From: Eurosta solidaginis
Taxonomy: Eukaryota; Arthropoda; Insecta; Diptera; Tephritidae
DNA: 64,000 nt
Direction: 5' to 3'
NCBI RefSeq assembly: GCF_040869045.1
Contig: NC_090319.1
Span: forward strand, 228,260,490 to 228,324,489
The translations under genes were made by a program, and so were the position numbers. The notes beneath the pieces are model-generated. The model made no database searches and was not told where the DNA came from. It worked only from the letters and a program-made list of their open reading frames with translations. The first letter of the stretch is position 1, and the number at the start of each line of letters is the position of its first letter. This document shows, piece after piece, positions 42,966-53,443 of the stretch.

Positions 42966-43610
42966 ATAACAATCTTTATAGTATAAACATAAATAAATTA
43001 AAAAAAAAGTTAAAAATATGGGTAATTTCATTCATAAATTGAACTAGATATTTCACTCTTCTTTATACCATACATACGTTTTGAGGTATACGTTGAAATT
43101 GCGCAACCTGGGTATTTTTATTTGATCGCTTAAAACTTACGTAGTTTTACATCGATTTTCTTCGATGATAGCTTATCTTTTTTCTTATTAAACAGAACTT
43201 TACGTAAAGAAAAAATATCTGGAAAAAAAGTTGTGGTTTTGGAATGCTGCCCTCGCAAAAAGTAATTTTTTTTCATATTTTTTCATAAAAAAAAAAAACA
43301 AAAATCTGAAATGAAAAGCTAATATCTCGAAAACTATCTGGTTGAGCATAAAATAATGTATGATGCATTTATAGCAAATTTTATCGTCTTTCCGATTCTG
43401 TAAACTGTTTTGCAATTGCTTGACCCGTTCGTGAGATATACGTAATTAAAGGGAGCCATCTTCTTGGTTTTTTCGAATACCGGTGAATTGCAAATATCTC
43501 AAAAACGGTACCATAGAATCAAAAATGAAGTCGATTTTCGAAATCAGGGGGTGGTTTTACATACGAACTTCATAACGGCGTCTCTGGTAAATTTTGGCCG
43601 TCGACCAGTA
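42966..43610. repeat. right terminal inverted repeat of the CACTGG element
   Basis: Shares its sequence with both ends of the copy at 14424-17832: AATGCTGCCCTCGCAAAAAG, CTAATATCTCGAAAACTAT and CATAACGGCGTCTCTGGTAA. Noncoding. Confidence 0.8.
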
Positions 43611-43762
43611 TAATCGGAGAAATCATGATTTTTTTGGATTTTTTTCTAATGGTAATCAGTTAGTAATTGCTTCTTACGGAAAACAATTGAAATAATCATC
43701 GGCCATCAAAATAGGCATCTAATTAATTGATTACTAATGCTAATTGAAATTTAACAGGTCTG
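43611..43762. mobile_element. hAT-like element, right terminus
   Basis: Ends ...AATTTAACAGGTCTG at 43762, the inverted match of CAGACCTGTTAAAT at 26341. The following 8 bases CTTTGAAC (43763-43770) match CTTTGAAG (26333-26340) in 7 of 8 positions. Sub-terminal words TAATCATC and GATTACTAATG resemble those at the left end. Confidence 0.5.
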
Positions 43763-43771
43763 CTTTGAACG

Positions 43772-45325
43772 TTATATTGCAGCACCCCCATCATTAAGAT
43801 TGGAAAAGTTTGGATTATCATTGCCATTCGAGGCAGTGCCCTGTAAATTATTTTTGAAAGTTGTTACGAGGTTACTCATGTCGGGAATGTTGAATTTTTT
43901 AGTTAAGTCTGAAATCGCTTTTAACAAGGCTTGTACTAGCTTTTCGTACTCTGAAACAATATGGTTGTTTACAGAGGGACCAGAAGGTTCAAAATGCTCC
44001 TGCTCGACAGATGGGTAATTTGGCTTTGAAACTTTCACCGCCCTTTGAACTATCCTTGTATAATTTCTTTTTGTTAGAGCACGATTTACATCGGCTTGGC
44101 CATTTCGTAAATGTCCTGCTTTGGATTGCAGGGTATCAGGAAAATCTTGGTCACAATCTGCAAGCAGATCAAAACTATTTGAAGTATTTCCATACTTGGA
44201 TTTATATTCCTTGTATGAAATATTTTCAATGGTACAGATCTTTTTAATATTCTGGCGTTCTACTCTAACTGGAGAGTGTTTACATAGGGAGGTATGCTCT
44301 TTCACACCGCATAAAATGCAAGCAGTGCTAGTGAATGCCTCTTGGCAAGGTGGACATCTACCACAGGCCAAGCATCGCGAGTTTGTTGATCTAGAAAAGG
44401 CAGCAATTGCCCTACACATTTCTTAATTTGCGGAATATAATAATAAATTTTACAGATACATATTTTCAAGCGAACCTCCGTGGGAATAGCATTGCCCTTG
44501 AAACCAATTTTAACTGTGTTGGTTGGGGTCAAAACACCGCCCACCTTTCTTAAAAATCTTTCCACAGATACAACATTGACTGGCGACTCAATCGAAGCCA
44601 TAATGTCATTATCTGAATACTTAGTAGGAATGTGTCAAATGACACCAAATTCACAAATAAAGGTAACCGGTATGTACGCTTTTAAATTTTTGGACAAGAA
44701 ATCATTTTTAAAAAAATGAATTGCCGCTAGAGCTGAAGTGAATGTGAGCTTTGCTCTGCCATTACTGATCATGGTCAGGTCAGTCAAATCATTTAGATCA
44801 AAATCTTCAATTAGATCTAAAAAAAAGTTAGAATACAAATTTTTCTTTTTACCGTTTTGATCAGGTAGAACATCTACCAATATCATAAATGTTACATCTT
44901 AGTCAAGATAGTATGTCAGGGATTCCGACGACAAGTTCACTGGTCCGGGAACCGTTACCACAGGAGCAGAATTATCAGTCAAAGACGTGGGCTACTCATA
45001 AACTACGGAGGACTCTGGAAGTTCAGCTTCCATTGCCTCATTCAAATTTCCTACTGCATTTTAATCTACATTTTTAATTGCTTGCTCAGAGGGTGCTGGT
45101 ATTTCGAGAGCTACAGGTATTTGTGAATCACTTGTTGTAGACATTGTCGGTGAGTTCAAAGACTCCCCCACAATATTGTCCAGATCTTTTGTCTTTTTTG
45201 CTTTTTTCTTCACTGTACCCCCACCATTTACTATATTTTGGTAAAAAGCTTCAAAGTCTTGAACCCTGCTTGTTTCCTTGTCCCTCATGGGGAGCCACAA
45301 GAAAATTTCAATCACTTACCGCTAA
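43772..45325 (-). pseudogene. I-clade-like LINE ORF1 (nucleic-acid-binding protein)
   Basis: In order on the minus strand: 45315-45061 (basic KKKAKKTKDLDNIVGE). Then 44886-44635 has MISNGRAKLTFTSALAAIHF and LKAYIPVTFICEFGVI. Next, 44601-44302 has DIMASIESPVNVVSVERFLR and KIGFKGNAIPTEVRLKICIC. A Cys-rich part at 44419-44270 has CLACGRCPPCQEAF, CILCGVKEHTSLC. The layout 'AYIP...G..., V..VER..R, V.I.F.G..IP..V.L, Cys knuckles' is that of I-factor/Jockey-type ORF1. The frame ends at 43772 (NDGGAAI). ORF2 is absent because the sequence joins the hAT terminus. Stops and shifts separate the parts. The BEL element interrupts its 5' side; the 5' continuation is at 53444-53866. Confidence 0.6.
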
Positions 45326-45330
45326 ACCAA

Positions 45331-45747
45331 TGTTACCGTCGTCTAAGGTCTAGTTAAGGAGGCAGTACTTTACTTATTTTATTTAACTATTAACGCTATA
45401 CACATTCATTTAACTAATATACATACACATGAACATATGTATTAAGTCTTTATCCTATTTTCTCATTTCACGTTATTCTTTATCCATATGTATATACATA
45501 AAGTTAATAGCTGTTAATAGGAAACTAAAACGGCAGTAGTCATTTTGTCGTCAGCGGTTTGATACAAATTATTTTTAAAGTTCACTCCTTTCGCTTTCAT
45601 ACATTCATCAATTTCGCTTTACGTAATCGTATTGAAGTTCGCACATGTAATTGAATTGATATTTGAAATTAAAAGCACAGTGTTCTAATAAAAATTTGAC
45701 CTTTATTTATCCGCTTGGCTACGTGCATAACTGCAACGACGGTAACA
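45331..45747 (+). repeat. BEL 5' LTR
   Basis: A 417-bp repeat starting TGTTACCGTCG and ending CGACGGTAACA (inverted termini). Confidence 0.92.
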
Positions 45748-45910
45748 AATCTTTAAAAATAATTTTATATTAATAAATTAATCGCGAGCGGTGCGTGAAA
45801 ACTCTCGGTAAAATTGCTTAAATCTACCGCGTGGTTAATTAAATTTTAATTTCTACCAACTCACGCTCGACCCGCATACGTCTCATCAACAAGAGTAATT
45901 TTACATCAAA

Positions 45911-47035
45911 ATGGGAAGAAGTTATCACTGCAATAAATGTGACCAGCCAGATAATGAAGAAATGGTACAGTGTGATCACTGCGATAGTTGGTTTCATTTC
46001 GTTTGTGTAGGCGTGGATAGCAATATCGCAAATGAAGATTGGAGTTGCGAAGTTTGCATCCAAAACGCTACAACTACAACGGTGAACAACGAGGCACCAG
46101 CATTGTCGACAGCACCTCCAATATACGGAACAGCGACGACAACACCTTTGCTACAGCCAGCAGCAGTAAAAACGTACGCAGACATTTTCGGTACGGGAAA
46201 TATCCCAAACGGGCAACAAACATTAGCAAATCGCGTGATAACAACACCAAACACGAACATAATCACCAGTTCTTCTGCTTTTATTCCTTCGGTAGCGGGA
46301 ATGCCTGCGCCAATAATGACGTCATCGTTATTACCTGCGCACCAACAAAGGGTACATTTTGACAATAGTTTCAACCGCCAAAACTTACACAATGTTGGTA
46401 TTTCAGCGCCAAATTTAATCCCATTTGGTATGACAAGCGATTCAGCGGCAGCGCGAGTGTCACAACAGAATTTGCAAATACAACGTCTGGAAGAAGAAAT
46501 GAAACTCCAACAACAATTCATTGATTCGAAATATAAAATATTAGCGGGGCAAGAGTCTCCCATGTTAAGCACGCGTACAAATACCTTTGCAAATTCGCCA
46601 ACTTCAGCACAACTAGCTGCAAGATACGTCATACCAAAGAGGCTACCAAATTTTAGTGGCGATCCCGAAGATTGGCCACTATTCATAAGCAGATTCGAAA
46701 ACAGTACAGCGGCAGCTGGGTTTTCAAATGCAGAAAATCTCATCAGACTGCAAGATTGCTTAAAAGGTAAAGCAAAAGAAATGGTGAGAAGCAAATTGTG
46801 CTTACCAGATATGGTTCCCGAAATTATATCTACACTCCGAATGTGCTTTGGACGTCCGGAACATATTTTAGATCGCGTTATTAATAAAGCAAGAAATATG
46901 CCGGCAATTAAAGATAAATTAGAAATGCTTATAGATTTTTCGCTAAGTGTACGGAACATATGTGCAACAATGGAGAGTTGTCAAATGCATGCACACATGC
47001 ACAATGAAAGTTTTATTAGAGAAATTGCCGAATAA
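45911..47035 (+). pseudogene. BEL gag with N-terminal PHD finger and DUF1759-like capsid region
   Basis: Residues 1-50 form a textbook Cys4-His-Cys3 PHD finger: YHCNKCDQPDNEEMVQC, DHCDSWFHFVC, WSCEVC. A long Thr/Ala/Pro-rich linker follows, then a short coiled segment QRLEEEMKLQQQFIDSKYKI (about residue 195). The DUF1759-type gag region has RLPNFSGDPEDWPLFISRFE and LQDCLKGKAKEMVRS, and a C-terminal CMFGRPEHIL-like block (MCFGRPEHILDRVI). The frame ends FIREIAE at 47035, with the continuation LPNNHKLNWAMYPK in another frame. The C-terminal gag, the CCHC knuckles and the protease are missing. A PHD finger is not part of the standard gag plan and may bind modified histones or act as a generic zinc domain. 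Confidence 0.85.
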
Positions 47036-47049
47036 TCATAAATTAAATT

Positions 47050-48168
47050 GGGCAATGTACCCAAAGTTATAATCAAGCGCTACGTCGACATATGTGTCTG
47101 CAGAAAAAATTCAAAAAAGAACACGGCCTGAAAGCTACGATTCAAGCAAAAATTGATGATCTCGTCACTAAAGGCTATGCTCGCAAGTTAACATTGGACC
47201 AAGTGGCAGCCGCTAATGAAAAGGTATGGTACTTGCCAATTTTTTTAGTGAAAAATCCCAACAAACCGGGGAAAATACGTCTGGTATGGGATGCCGCTGC
47301 TAGATCAAACGGCGCCTCGCTTAACGACTTTTTATTGAGTCGACCCGACCTACTCAACTCTTTGGTAAATGTTTTACTGGCCTTCAGAGTGGGTAAGATA
47401 GCAGTGTGTGGAGACATCGCGGACCTGTTCCACAAAATTAACGTTCGAGAGAGCGACATGCATGCTCAACGGTTCCTGTGGTGTGACATCAACGATGACG
47501 AAATCCATCCCAGCTCATATGTAATGTGCGCGCTCAGTTTTGGAATAAGCTGCGCCCCATGTATCGCACATTTTGTGCGCGACAAAAACGCCGAAAGGTC
47601 TCGCAACAAGTATCCCCGAGCGGTGGAGGCTATCCACAAATATCACTACGTCGATGACTTTATCGACAGCACAGATGACGAACAATCAGCTATCGAGTTG
47701 GCAACACAAGTGAAGCAAATACATGCAGCCGCTGGGTTTAACGTGCGCAACTGGTCATTAAGTTCATTGTCAGTACTGAGAAATTTAGAATCAGATCCTA
47801 AAATCGGCCAAACGTCTCGAGAGTGGGGCTCGACTACCAAGGTTCTAGGTATGTTTTGGGACCCCGTTAACTATGTGTTTAGATATATTTTCAGATTTTC
47901 CCGAATGCGCCGTGATGTGATAAATAAGCCCCTCGTGCCAACCAAAAGGGAAACACTACAGGTCTTAATGTCCATATACGATCCGTTGGGTTTTATTTCA
48001 TGTTACACTATGGGCCTCAAAATCCTGCTACAAGACATTTGGCGTTCTGGGTTGAATTGGGATGAGCCGCTCTCTGAGTTTTTATACAATAAGTGGTGCG
48101 AATGGAAGGCTGTGATACCCGTCGTCTTAACCGATACGTATTACGAGATGTTACTCAACGTCACTTAG
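47050..48168 (+). pseudogene. BEL reverse transcriptase
   Basis: Starts within the RT region: QKKFKKEHGLKATIQAKIDD, YLPIFLVKNPNKPGKIRLVW, DAAARSNGASLNDFLLSRPD. It then has VCGDIADLFHKINVRESDMH, MCALSFGISCAPCIAHFV and the catalytic YHYVDDFIDS. The thumb-side blocks VLGMFWDPVNY and SIYDPLGFISCYTMGLKILL are typical of BEL/Pao ('YDPLGF'). YVDD is intact. In place of the protease, a deletion joins it to gag just upstream. The frame ends at 48166-48168 and RNase H continues in another frame. Confidence 0.9.
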
Positions 48169-48755
48169 CTCCGCAACTGAGGCTCAGATCCACACGTTCG
48201 TTGACGCAGGGGAAAAGGCATATTCCGCCGTAAGCTATCTGCGCGTAGTACACACTGATACCACGACTGTTACGTTAGTGGCAGCTAAAGCGAAGGTCGC
48301 ACCACTAAATCCACTATCGATCCCAAGATTAGAACTGCAAGCTGCTCTTGTCGGCGTGAGATTAGAAACACACATTCTAAGCGTACACCGTATACGAACC
48401 ACATCACAGTTCTACTGGACTGACTCCAAAACCACGCTAAGATGGCTGCGTATGGACCCTAAAGGTTTCCAGCAATTCGTAATGCATCGTATTGGCGAAA
48501 TATTAGAATAAACTAACGTCGAGCAGTGGAAATGGGTGCCGTCTACTCTGAACCCAGCTGACCTCGCCACGAAGACTACTTCACATGTGAAAAAGAAGAC
48601 ATGGTTTTCAGGGCCGGATTTCTTGTCATCCAATAGTGATGATTGGCCTGTTACTAAACTACGCGAAAAAGCTGAAGAAGAAGATTCTGAAATAAGGCAC
48701 CGCGTATTGGTTATCCAAACACCTGATGTACGTCCACCAGATTTTAACTATTTTT
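48169..48755 (+). pseudogene. BEL RNase H and start of the following domain
   Basis: Shifted frames encode IHTFVDAGEKAYSAVSYLRV, PRLELQAALVGVRL and QFYWTDSKTTLRWL, giving the D, E and D residues of the RNase H active site. Then come VEQWKWVPSTLNPADLATK and WFSGPDFL, the conserved BEL stretch after RNase H. A TAA at about 48509 and another shift are present. The DINE-1-like insertion begins at 48756, inside the frame. Confidence 0.85.
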
Positions 48756-50089
48756 ATACTCAGTTGAGCAGAGCTCACAGAGTATATTAACTTTGATTGG
48801 ATAACGGTTGGTTGTACAGGTATAAAGGAATCGAGATAGATATAGACTTCCATATATCAAAATCATCAGTATCGAAAAAAAATTTGATTAAGCCATGTCC
48901 GTCCGTCCGTCCGTCCGTCCGTCTGTCCGTTAACACGATAACTTGAGTAAATTTTTAGATATCTTGACGGAATTTGGTATGTAGATTCCTGGGCGCTCAT
49001 CTCAGATCGCTATTTAAAATGAACGATATCGGACTATAACCACGCCCACTTTTTCGATATCGAAAAATCGAAAAATTGCGATAATTCATTACCAAAGAGG
49101 GATAGAGCGATGAAACTTGGTAGGTTCGTTGAACTTATGACGCAGAATAGAAAATAAGTAAAATTTTGGACAATGGGCGTGGCATCGCCCACTTTTAAAA
49201 GAAGGTAATTTAGAAGTTTTGCAAGCTGTAATTTGGCAGTCGTTGAAGATATCATGATGAAATTTGGCAGGAACGTGACTCCTATTACTATATGTATGCT
49301 TAAAAAAAATTAGCAAAATCGGAGAACGACCACGCCCACTTTTAAAAAAAAAAATTTTTTTAAGTGAAATTTTTACAAAAAATTTAATATCTTTACAGTA
49401 TATAAGTAAATTATGTCAACATTCAACTCCAGTAATGATATGGTGCAACAAAATACAAAAATAAAAGAAAATTTCAAAACGGGCGTGGCTCCGCCCTTTT
49501 TCATTTGATTTGTCTAGGATACATTTAATGCCATAAGTCTAACAAAAATTTACCAATCCTTGTGAAATTTGGTAGCGGCTTAGATTCTAGGACGATAACT
49601 GTTTTCTGTGAAAAAGGGCGAAATCGGTTGAAGCCACGCCCAGTTTTTATACACAGTCGACCGTCTGTCCTTCCGCTCGGCCATTAACACGATAACTTGA
49701 GCAAAAATCGATATATCTTTACTAAAATCAGTTCACATAATTACCTGAACTCACTTTCTATTGGTATAAAAAATTGCCGAAATCTGACTATGACCACGCC
49801 CACTTTTTCGATATCGAAAATTACGAAAAATGAAAAAAGTGCCACAATTCTATACCAAATACGAAAAAAGGGTTGAAACATGGTAATTGGATTGGTTTAT
49901 TGACGCAAAATATAACTTCAGAAAAAAACTTTGTAAAATAGGTGTGACACCTACCATATTAAGTAAAAGAAAATGATAAAGTTCTGCAGGGCGAAATCAA
50001 AAGCCCTTGGAATCATGGCAGGATTACTGTTCGTGGTATTACATATATAAATAAATTAGCGGTACCCAACAGATGATGTTCTGGGTCAC

Positions 50090-51110
50090 CCTGGTCCACA
50101 TTTTGGTCGATATCTCGAAAACGCATTCACATATACAACTACCACCACTCCCTTTTAAAATTCTTATTAATACATTTAATTTGACACCCATATTGTACAA
50201 ACACATTATAGAGTCACCCCTGGTCCACCTTTATGGCGATATCTCGAAAAGATGTCCACCCATAGAACTAAGGCCCACCCACTTTTAAAATACTCATTAA
50301 CAACTTTCATTTGATACCCATATCGTACAAATTAATTCTAGAGTCATCCCTGGTCCACCTTTATGGCGATATCTCGAAAAGATGTCCACCCATAGAACTA
50401 AGGCCCACCCACTTTTAAAATACTCATTAACACCTTTCATTTGATACCCATATCGTACAAATTAATTCTAGAGTCACCCCTGGTCCACCTTTATGGCAAT
50501 ATCTCGAAAAGGCGTCCACCCATAGAACTAAGGCCCACTCCTTTTAAAATACTCATTAACACCTTTTATTTGGTACCCATATCGTACAAACTAATTCTAG
50601 AGTCACCCCTGGTCCACCTTTATAACAATATCCCGAAAAGGCGTACACCTATAGAACTAAGACCTACTCCCTTTTAAAATACTCATTAACACCTTTCATT
50701 TGATACCCATATCGTACAAACAAATTCTAGAGTCACCCCTGGTCCACCTTTATGGCAATATCTCGAAAAGGCGTCAACCCATAGAACTAAGGCCCACTCC
50801 CTTTTAAAACACTCATTAACACCTTTAGTTTGATACCCTTATTGTACAAACGCATTCTAGAGTCTGGTCCACCTTTATAACGATATACCGAAAAGGCGTC
50901 CACCTATAGAACTAAGGCCCACTCCGTTTTAAAATACTCATTAATACCTTTCATTTGATACCCATATCGTACAAACAAATTCTAGAGTCAGCCCTGGTCC
51001 ACCTTTATGGCGATATCTCGAAAAGGTGTCCACCTATAAAACTATGGCCCACTCCCTCTTAAAATACTCTTTAATACCTGCCATTTGATACACATGTCAT
51101 ACAAACACAT
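50090..51110 (+). repeat. 130-bp tandem array (about eight units)
   Basis: TGGTCCAC starts units at 50092, 50221, 50351, 50481, 50610, 50740, 50865 and 50995, spacing 125-130 bp. Each unit has CGATATCTCGAAAAGGCGTC, CATAGAACTAAGGCCCAC and CTCATTAACACCTTTCATTT. Copy A3 has only about two such units, so the array accounts for most of the length difference. Confidence 0.9.
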
Positions 51111-51120
51111 TCCATGGTTA

Positions 51121-51481
51121 AAAATAAATAAAAATGTAAGGCGCGATAACCTCCGAAGAGATCTAAGGCCGAGCTTCTCTTCCAATTTGCGTCGTGCTCC
51201 TCTTGATTTTCCCTACAAATTGGCCGGACGGGACCTACATGTTTTATGCCGACTCCGAACGGCATCTGCAAGGCAGATGAGTTTTCACTGAGAGCTTTTC
51301 ATGGCAGAAATACACCCGGAGCGCTTGCCAAACACTGCCGAGGGGCGACCCCGCTTAGAAAAATTTTCTTCTAATTAAAAAACCTTATTTCTAAAATTTT
51401 GATGTTGCTTTGCCCGGGGTGCGAACCCAGGGCATACGGTGTGGTAGGCGGAGCACGCTACCATCACACCACGGTGGCCGC
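51121..51481 (-). mobile_element. tRNA-derived SINE with 13-bp target duplication
   Basis: On the minus strand the head reads GTGGTGTGATGGTAGCGTGC (A-box) and CTGGGTTCGCACCCCGGGC (T-arm/B-box), a well-preserved tRNA-like fold start. A body of about 290 bp follows, ending in a short A/T tail. Flanks are CATTCCATGGTTA (51108-51120) and CATTCCAGGGTTA (51482-51494), a 13-bp target duplication with one mismatch. I associate this SINE type with tephritid flies. Confidence 0.85.
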
Positions 51482-51601
51482 CATTCCAGGGTTACCCGAG
51501 GTTCCTTTTCCTACATGGTGATTTTCCCTTATTTTGTCTCCATAGCTCTCAACTGAGTATGTAATGTTCGATTACACCCGAACTTAGCCTTCCTTACTTG
51601 T

Positions 51602-53043
51602 TCATGTTGGAAACGTTTGCAACGTGCCATCGCTACATTTATTTTATTTATCATATGTATTTATTTTATTTATAAAAAGGTCGATCGCAAAATCTAAAAG
51701 TATGAAAAAGCCCGAAATAGTAACAAGCGAAATGCTTGAAGTCGCACGCACATTTTTGCTAAAGTAGCTCAAGCCGTAGAATATAGCGAAGAAATCTATA
51801 ATCTTCAGCGCGGTAAGCCTGTTCATAAAACCAGTAAACTAATTGCTCTTAATGTTTACCTAGATGAAAACGGGATCCTTAGAAGCAAGGGCAGGGCAGA
51901 ACACCAAAACAATCATGGCGACGTTATCATACTCCCTCAAAATCATATTACGTTTTTACTTGTACGGTGGCATCATGAACGCTTTCACCACCAAATGCAC
52001 GAAACTGTGATCAATCGCATAAGGAGCCAATACCACATCCCACGTCTTAGAGTGATGTACCGTAAAGTTCGAAAATTGTGTCAAGTTTGCAAAAATAACA
52101 GTGCCACGCCAAAAGCGCCACAGATGGCTGTTTTGCCAGTAGCAAGGCTTGCGGCATTTGAGCGACCCTTTACGTTCACAGGAATCGATTACTTTGGTCC
52201 TTTATACGTGTCGGTTGGAAGGCGCCGAGAAAGAGGTGGGGCGTAATATTTACGTGTCTCACTATTCGCGCCGTTCATATTGAGGTGGCACATAGTCTGG
52301 ACGCTCGCTCATGCGTTATGGTTATAGCAAATTTTGTCTCGCGACGAGGAACACCCCGCGAGATGTTCTCAGATAACGGGACTAATTTTAAGGCAGCGAT
52401 GAAGATTATGAATGAAAATATCAAGTGGAAATTTAATCCACCCGGCGCACCGCATATGGGCGGCGCTTGGGAAAGACTAATCAGGTCTATAAAAAACGTA
52501 CTTTACGGCATTTGCCCGACGATGAAATTCAACGACGAAAGTGTTCGATGCGCGCTTAACGAGGTTGAGTTCACCATCAACGCCCGACCCCTTACTTTCG
52601 TTTCCGTCGAATCGACCGAAGATGAGGCTATCACTCCCAATCATCTGCTGATGGGATCATCAGATAGGTACAAACCAATTTTTAACGAAAATGCAGATTT
52701 ACGCCAGCGGTGGCATCAAACACAAAAATTGGCGATCAGTTTTGGCGCCGTTGGACCAAAGAATATTTGCCAATGATATCTCGTCGAAGCAAATGGTTCA
52801 GCAAGCGAGACCCAGTTAAAATCGGCGATATAGCAGTAATAGTTTATTCTGACCTTCCGCGCAACAGTTGGCCTAAAGGTATCATAATCGATGTGCATGT
52901 AGCTAAGGACGGTCAAGTAAGGTCCGCCATGGTCAAGACAAATAAGGGCATATTCCAACGAATTGTCACGAAGATAGCAGTTTTAGACGTCGGCGTTTCA
53001 AATAGTAAACTTGCCGGACAGGGCTCATTTACGGTGGAGGGGA
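51602..53043 (+). pseudogene. BEL integrase
   Basis: After the DINE-1-like insert the frame continues through YLDENGILRSKGRAEH, VRWHHERFHHQMHETVINRI, VRKLCQVCKNN (zinc-binding HHCC) and TFTGIDYFGPLYVSV (first D). It goes on to PREMFSDNGTNFKAAMKIM (second D), HMGGAWERLIRSIKNVLY (E), FTINARPLTFVSVE and ITPNHLLMG. The C-terminal part (52710-53040) has DPVKIGDIAVIVYSDLPRNS with a GDxV-type block. Frames break near 52246 and 52760. A stop occurs near 51765 upstream of the zinc region. The catalytic D, D, E residues all survive. Confidence 0.9.
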
Positions 53044-53438
53044 TGTTACCGCCGTCTAAGGTCTAGTTAAGGAGGCAGGACTTTACTTATTTTATTTAAC
53101 TATTAACGCTATACACATTCATTTAACTAATATACATACACATGAACATATGCATTAAGTCTTTATCCTATTTTCTCATTTCACGTTATTCTTTATCCAT
53201 ATATATATATACATAAAGTTAACAGTAGTCATTTTGTCGTCAGCGGTTTGATACAAATTATTTTTAAAGTTCACTCCTTTCGCTTTCATACATATTAAAT
53301 TGATTCGCTTTACGTAATCGTATTTAATTTCGCACATGCAATTGAATTGATATTTGAAATTAAAAGCACAGTGTTCTAATAAAAATTTGACCTTTATTTA
53401 TCCGCTTGGCTACGTGCATAACTGCAACGACGGTAAAA
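53044..53438 (+). repeat. BEL 3' LTR
   Basis: A 395-bp repeat starting TGTTACCGCCG. It lacks about 26 bp present in the 5' LTR (around 45505-45532) and has several substitutions. The last bases read CGGTAAAA instead of CGGTAACA. The divergence implies the insertion is not recent. Confidence 0.9.
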
Positions 53439-53443
53439 ACCAA

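Larger units (their letters stand above)
39860..43610 (+). mobile_element. second copy of the CACTGG-ended transposon, damaged
   Basis: It has the same sub-terminal sequence as the copy at 14424-17832 but lacks the outer left TIR; it starts near TATGAAAAAAATTACTC. The right end reads GGCCGTCGACCAGTA, so the terminal CCAGTG is altered by one base. A Penelope fragment (about 41930-42845) has replaced part of exon 2. Confidence 0.75.
48756..51601 (+). mobile_element. DINE-1-like family A, long copy A4, inserted in BEL pol
   Basis: Sub-TIR ATACTCAGTTGAG at 48756-48768 and its exact complement CTCAACTGAGTAT at 51548-51560. The end hairpin (GTTCGATTACACCCGAAC, one mismatch in the stem) follows, then CTTACTTGT. 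The GTCY run is at 48898-48930. Joining the flanks restores the BEL reading (...NYFYSCWKRLQRAIA), with no duplicated target beyond a T. It contains a 130-bp tandem array and a SINE. Repeat-driven ORFs at 50073-50677 are not genes. Confidence 0.7.
45331..53438 (+). mobile_element. BEL/Pao LTR retrotransposon with nested DINE-1-like and SINE insertions
   Basis: Two LTRs bound the element. The direct repeat ACCAA flanks it at 45326-45330 and 53439-53443, a 5-bp target duplication as expected for BEL/Pao. It encodes gag and pol on the + strand. It lies antisense in the LINE ORF1/5' region. Removing the 2.85-kb DINE-1-like insert leaves about 5.3 kb. That is shorter than usual for BEL, because the end of gag, the zinc knuckle, the protease and the start of RT are deleted around 47035-47090. 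Confidence 0.92.

Noticed and set aside
45994..46959. 321-residue antisense ORF
   Set aside because: Complete overlap with the BEL gag on the other strand; composition mirrors gag and no motif fits.
50073..50677. ORFs of 71 and 78 residues with repeated LESPLVHLYGNISKR blocks
   Set aside because: They are translations of the 130-bp noncoding tandem repeat inside a DINE-1-like element; the repetition comes from DNA, not from a protein family.
50090..51110. Regularly spaced repeats that might suggest a CRISPR-like array
   Set aside because: Units are contiguous 130-bp tandem copies without unique spacers, in a eukaryotic mobile element.
51400..51481. Functional tRNA gene
   Set aside because: A-box, B-box and T-arm are good but the sequence continues into a SINE body with target duplications, so it is the SINE head.
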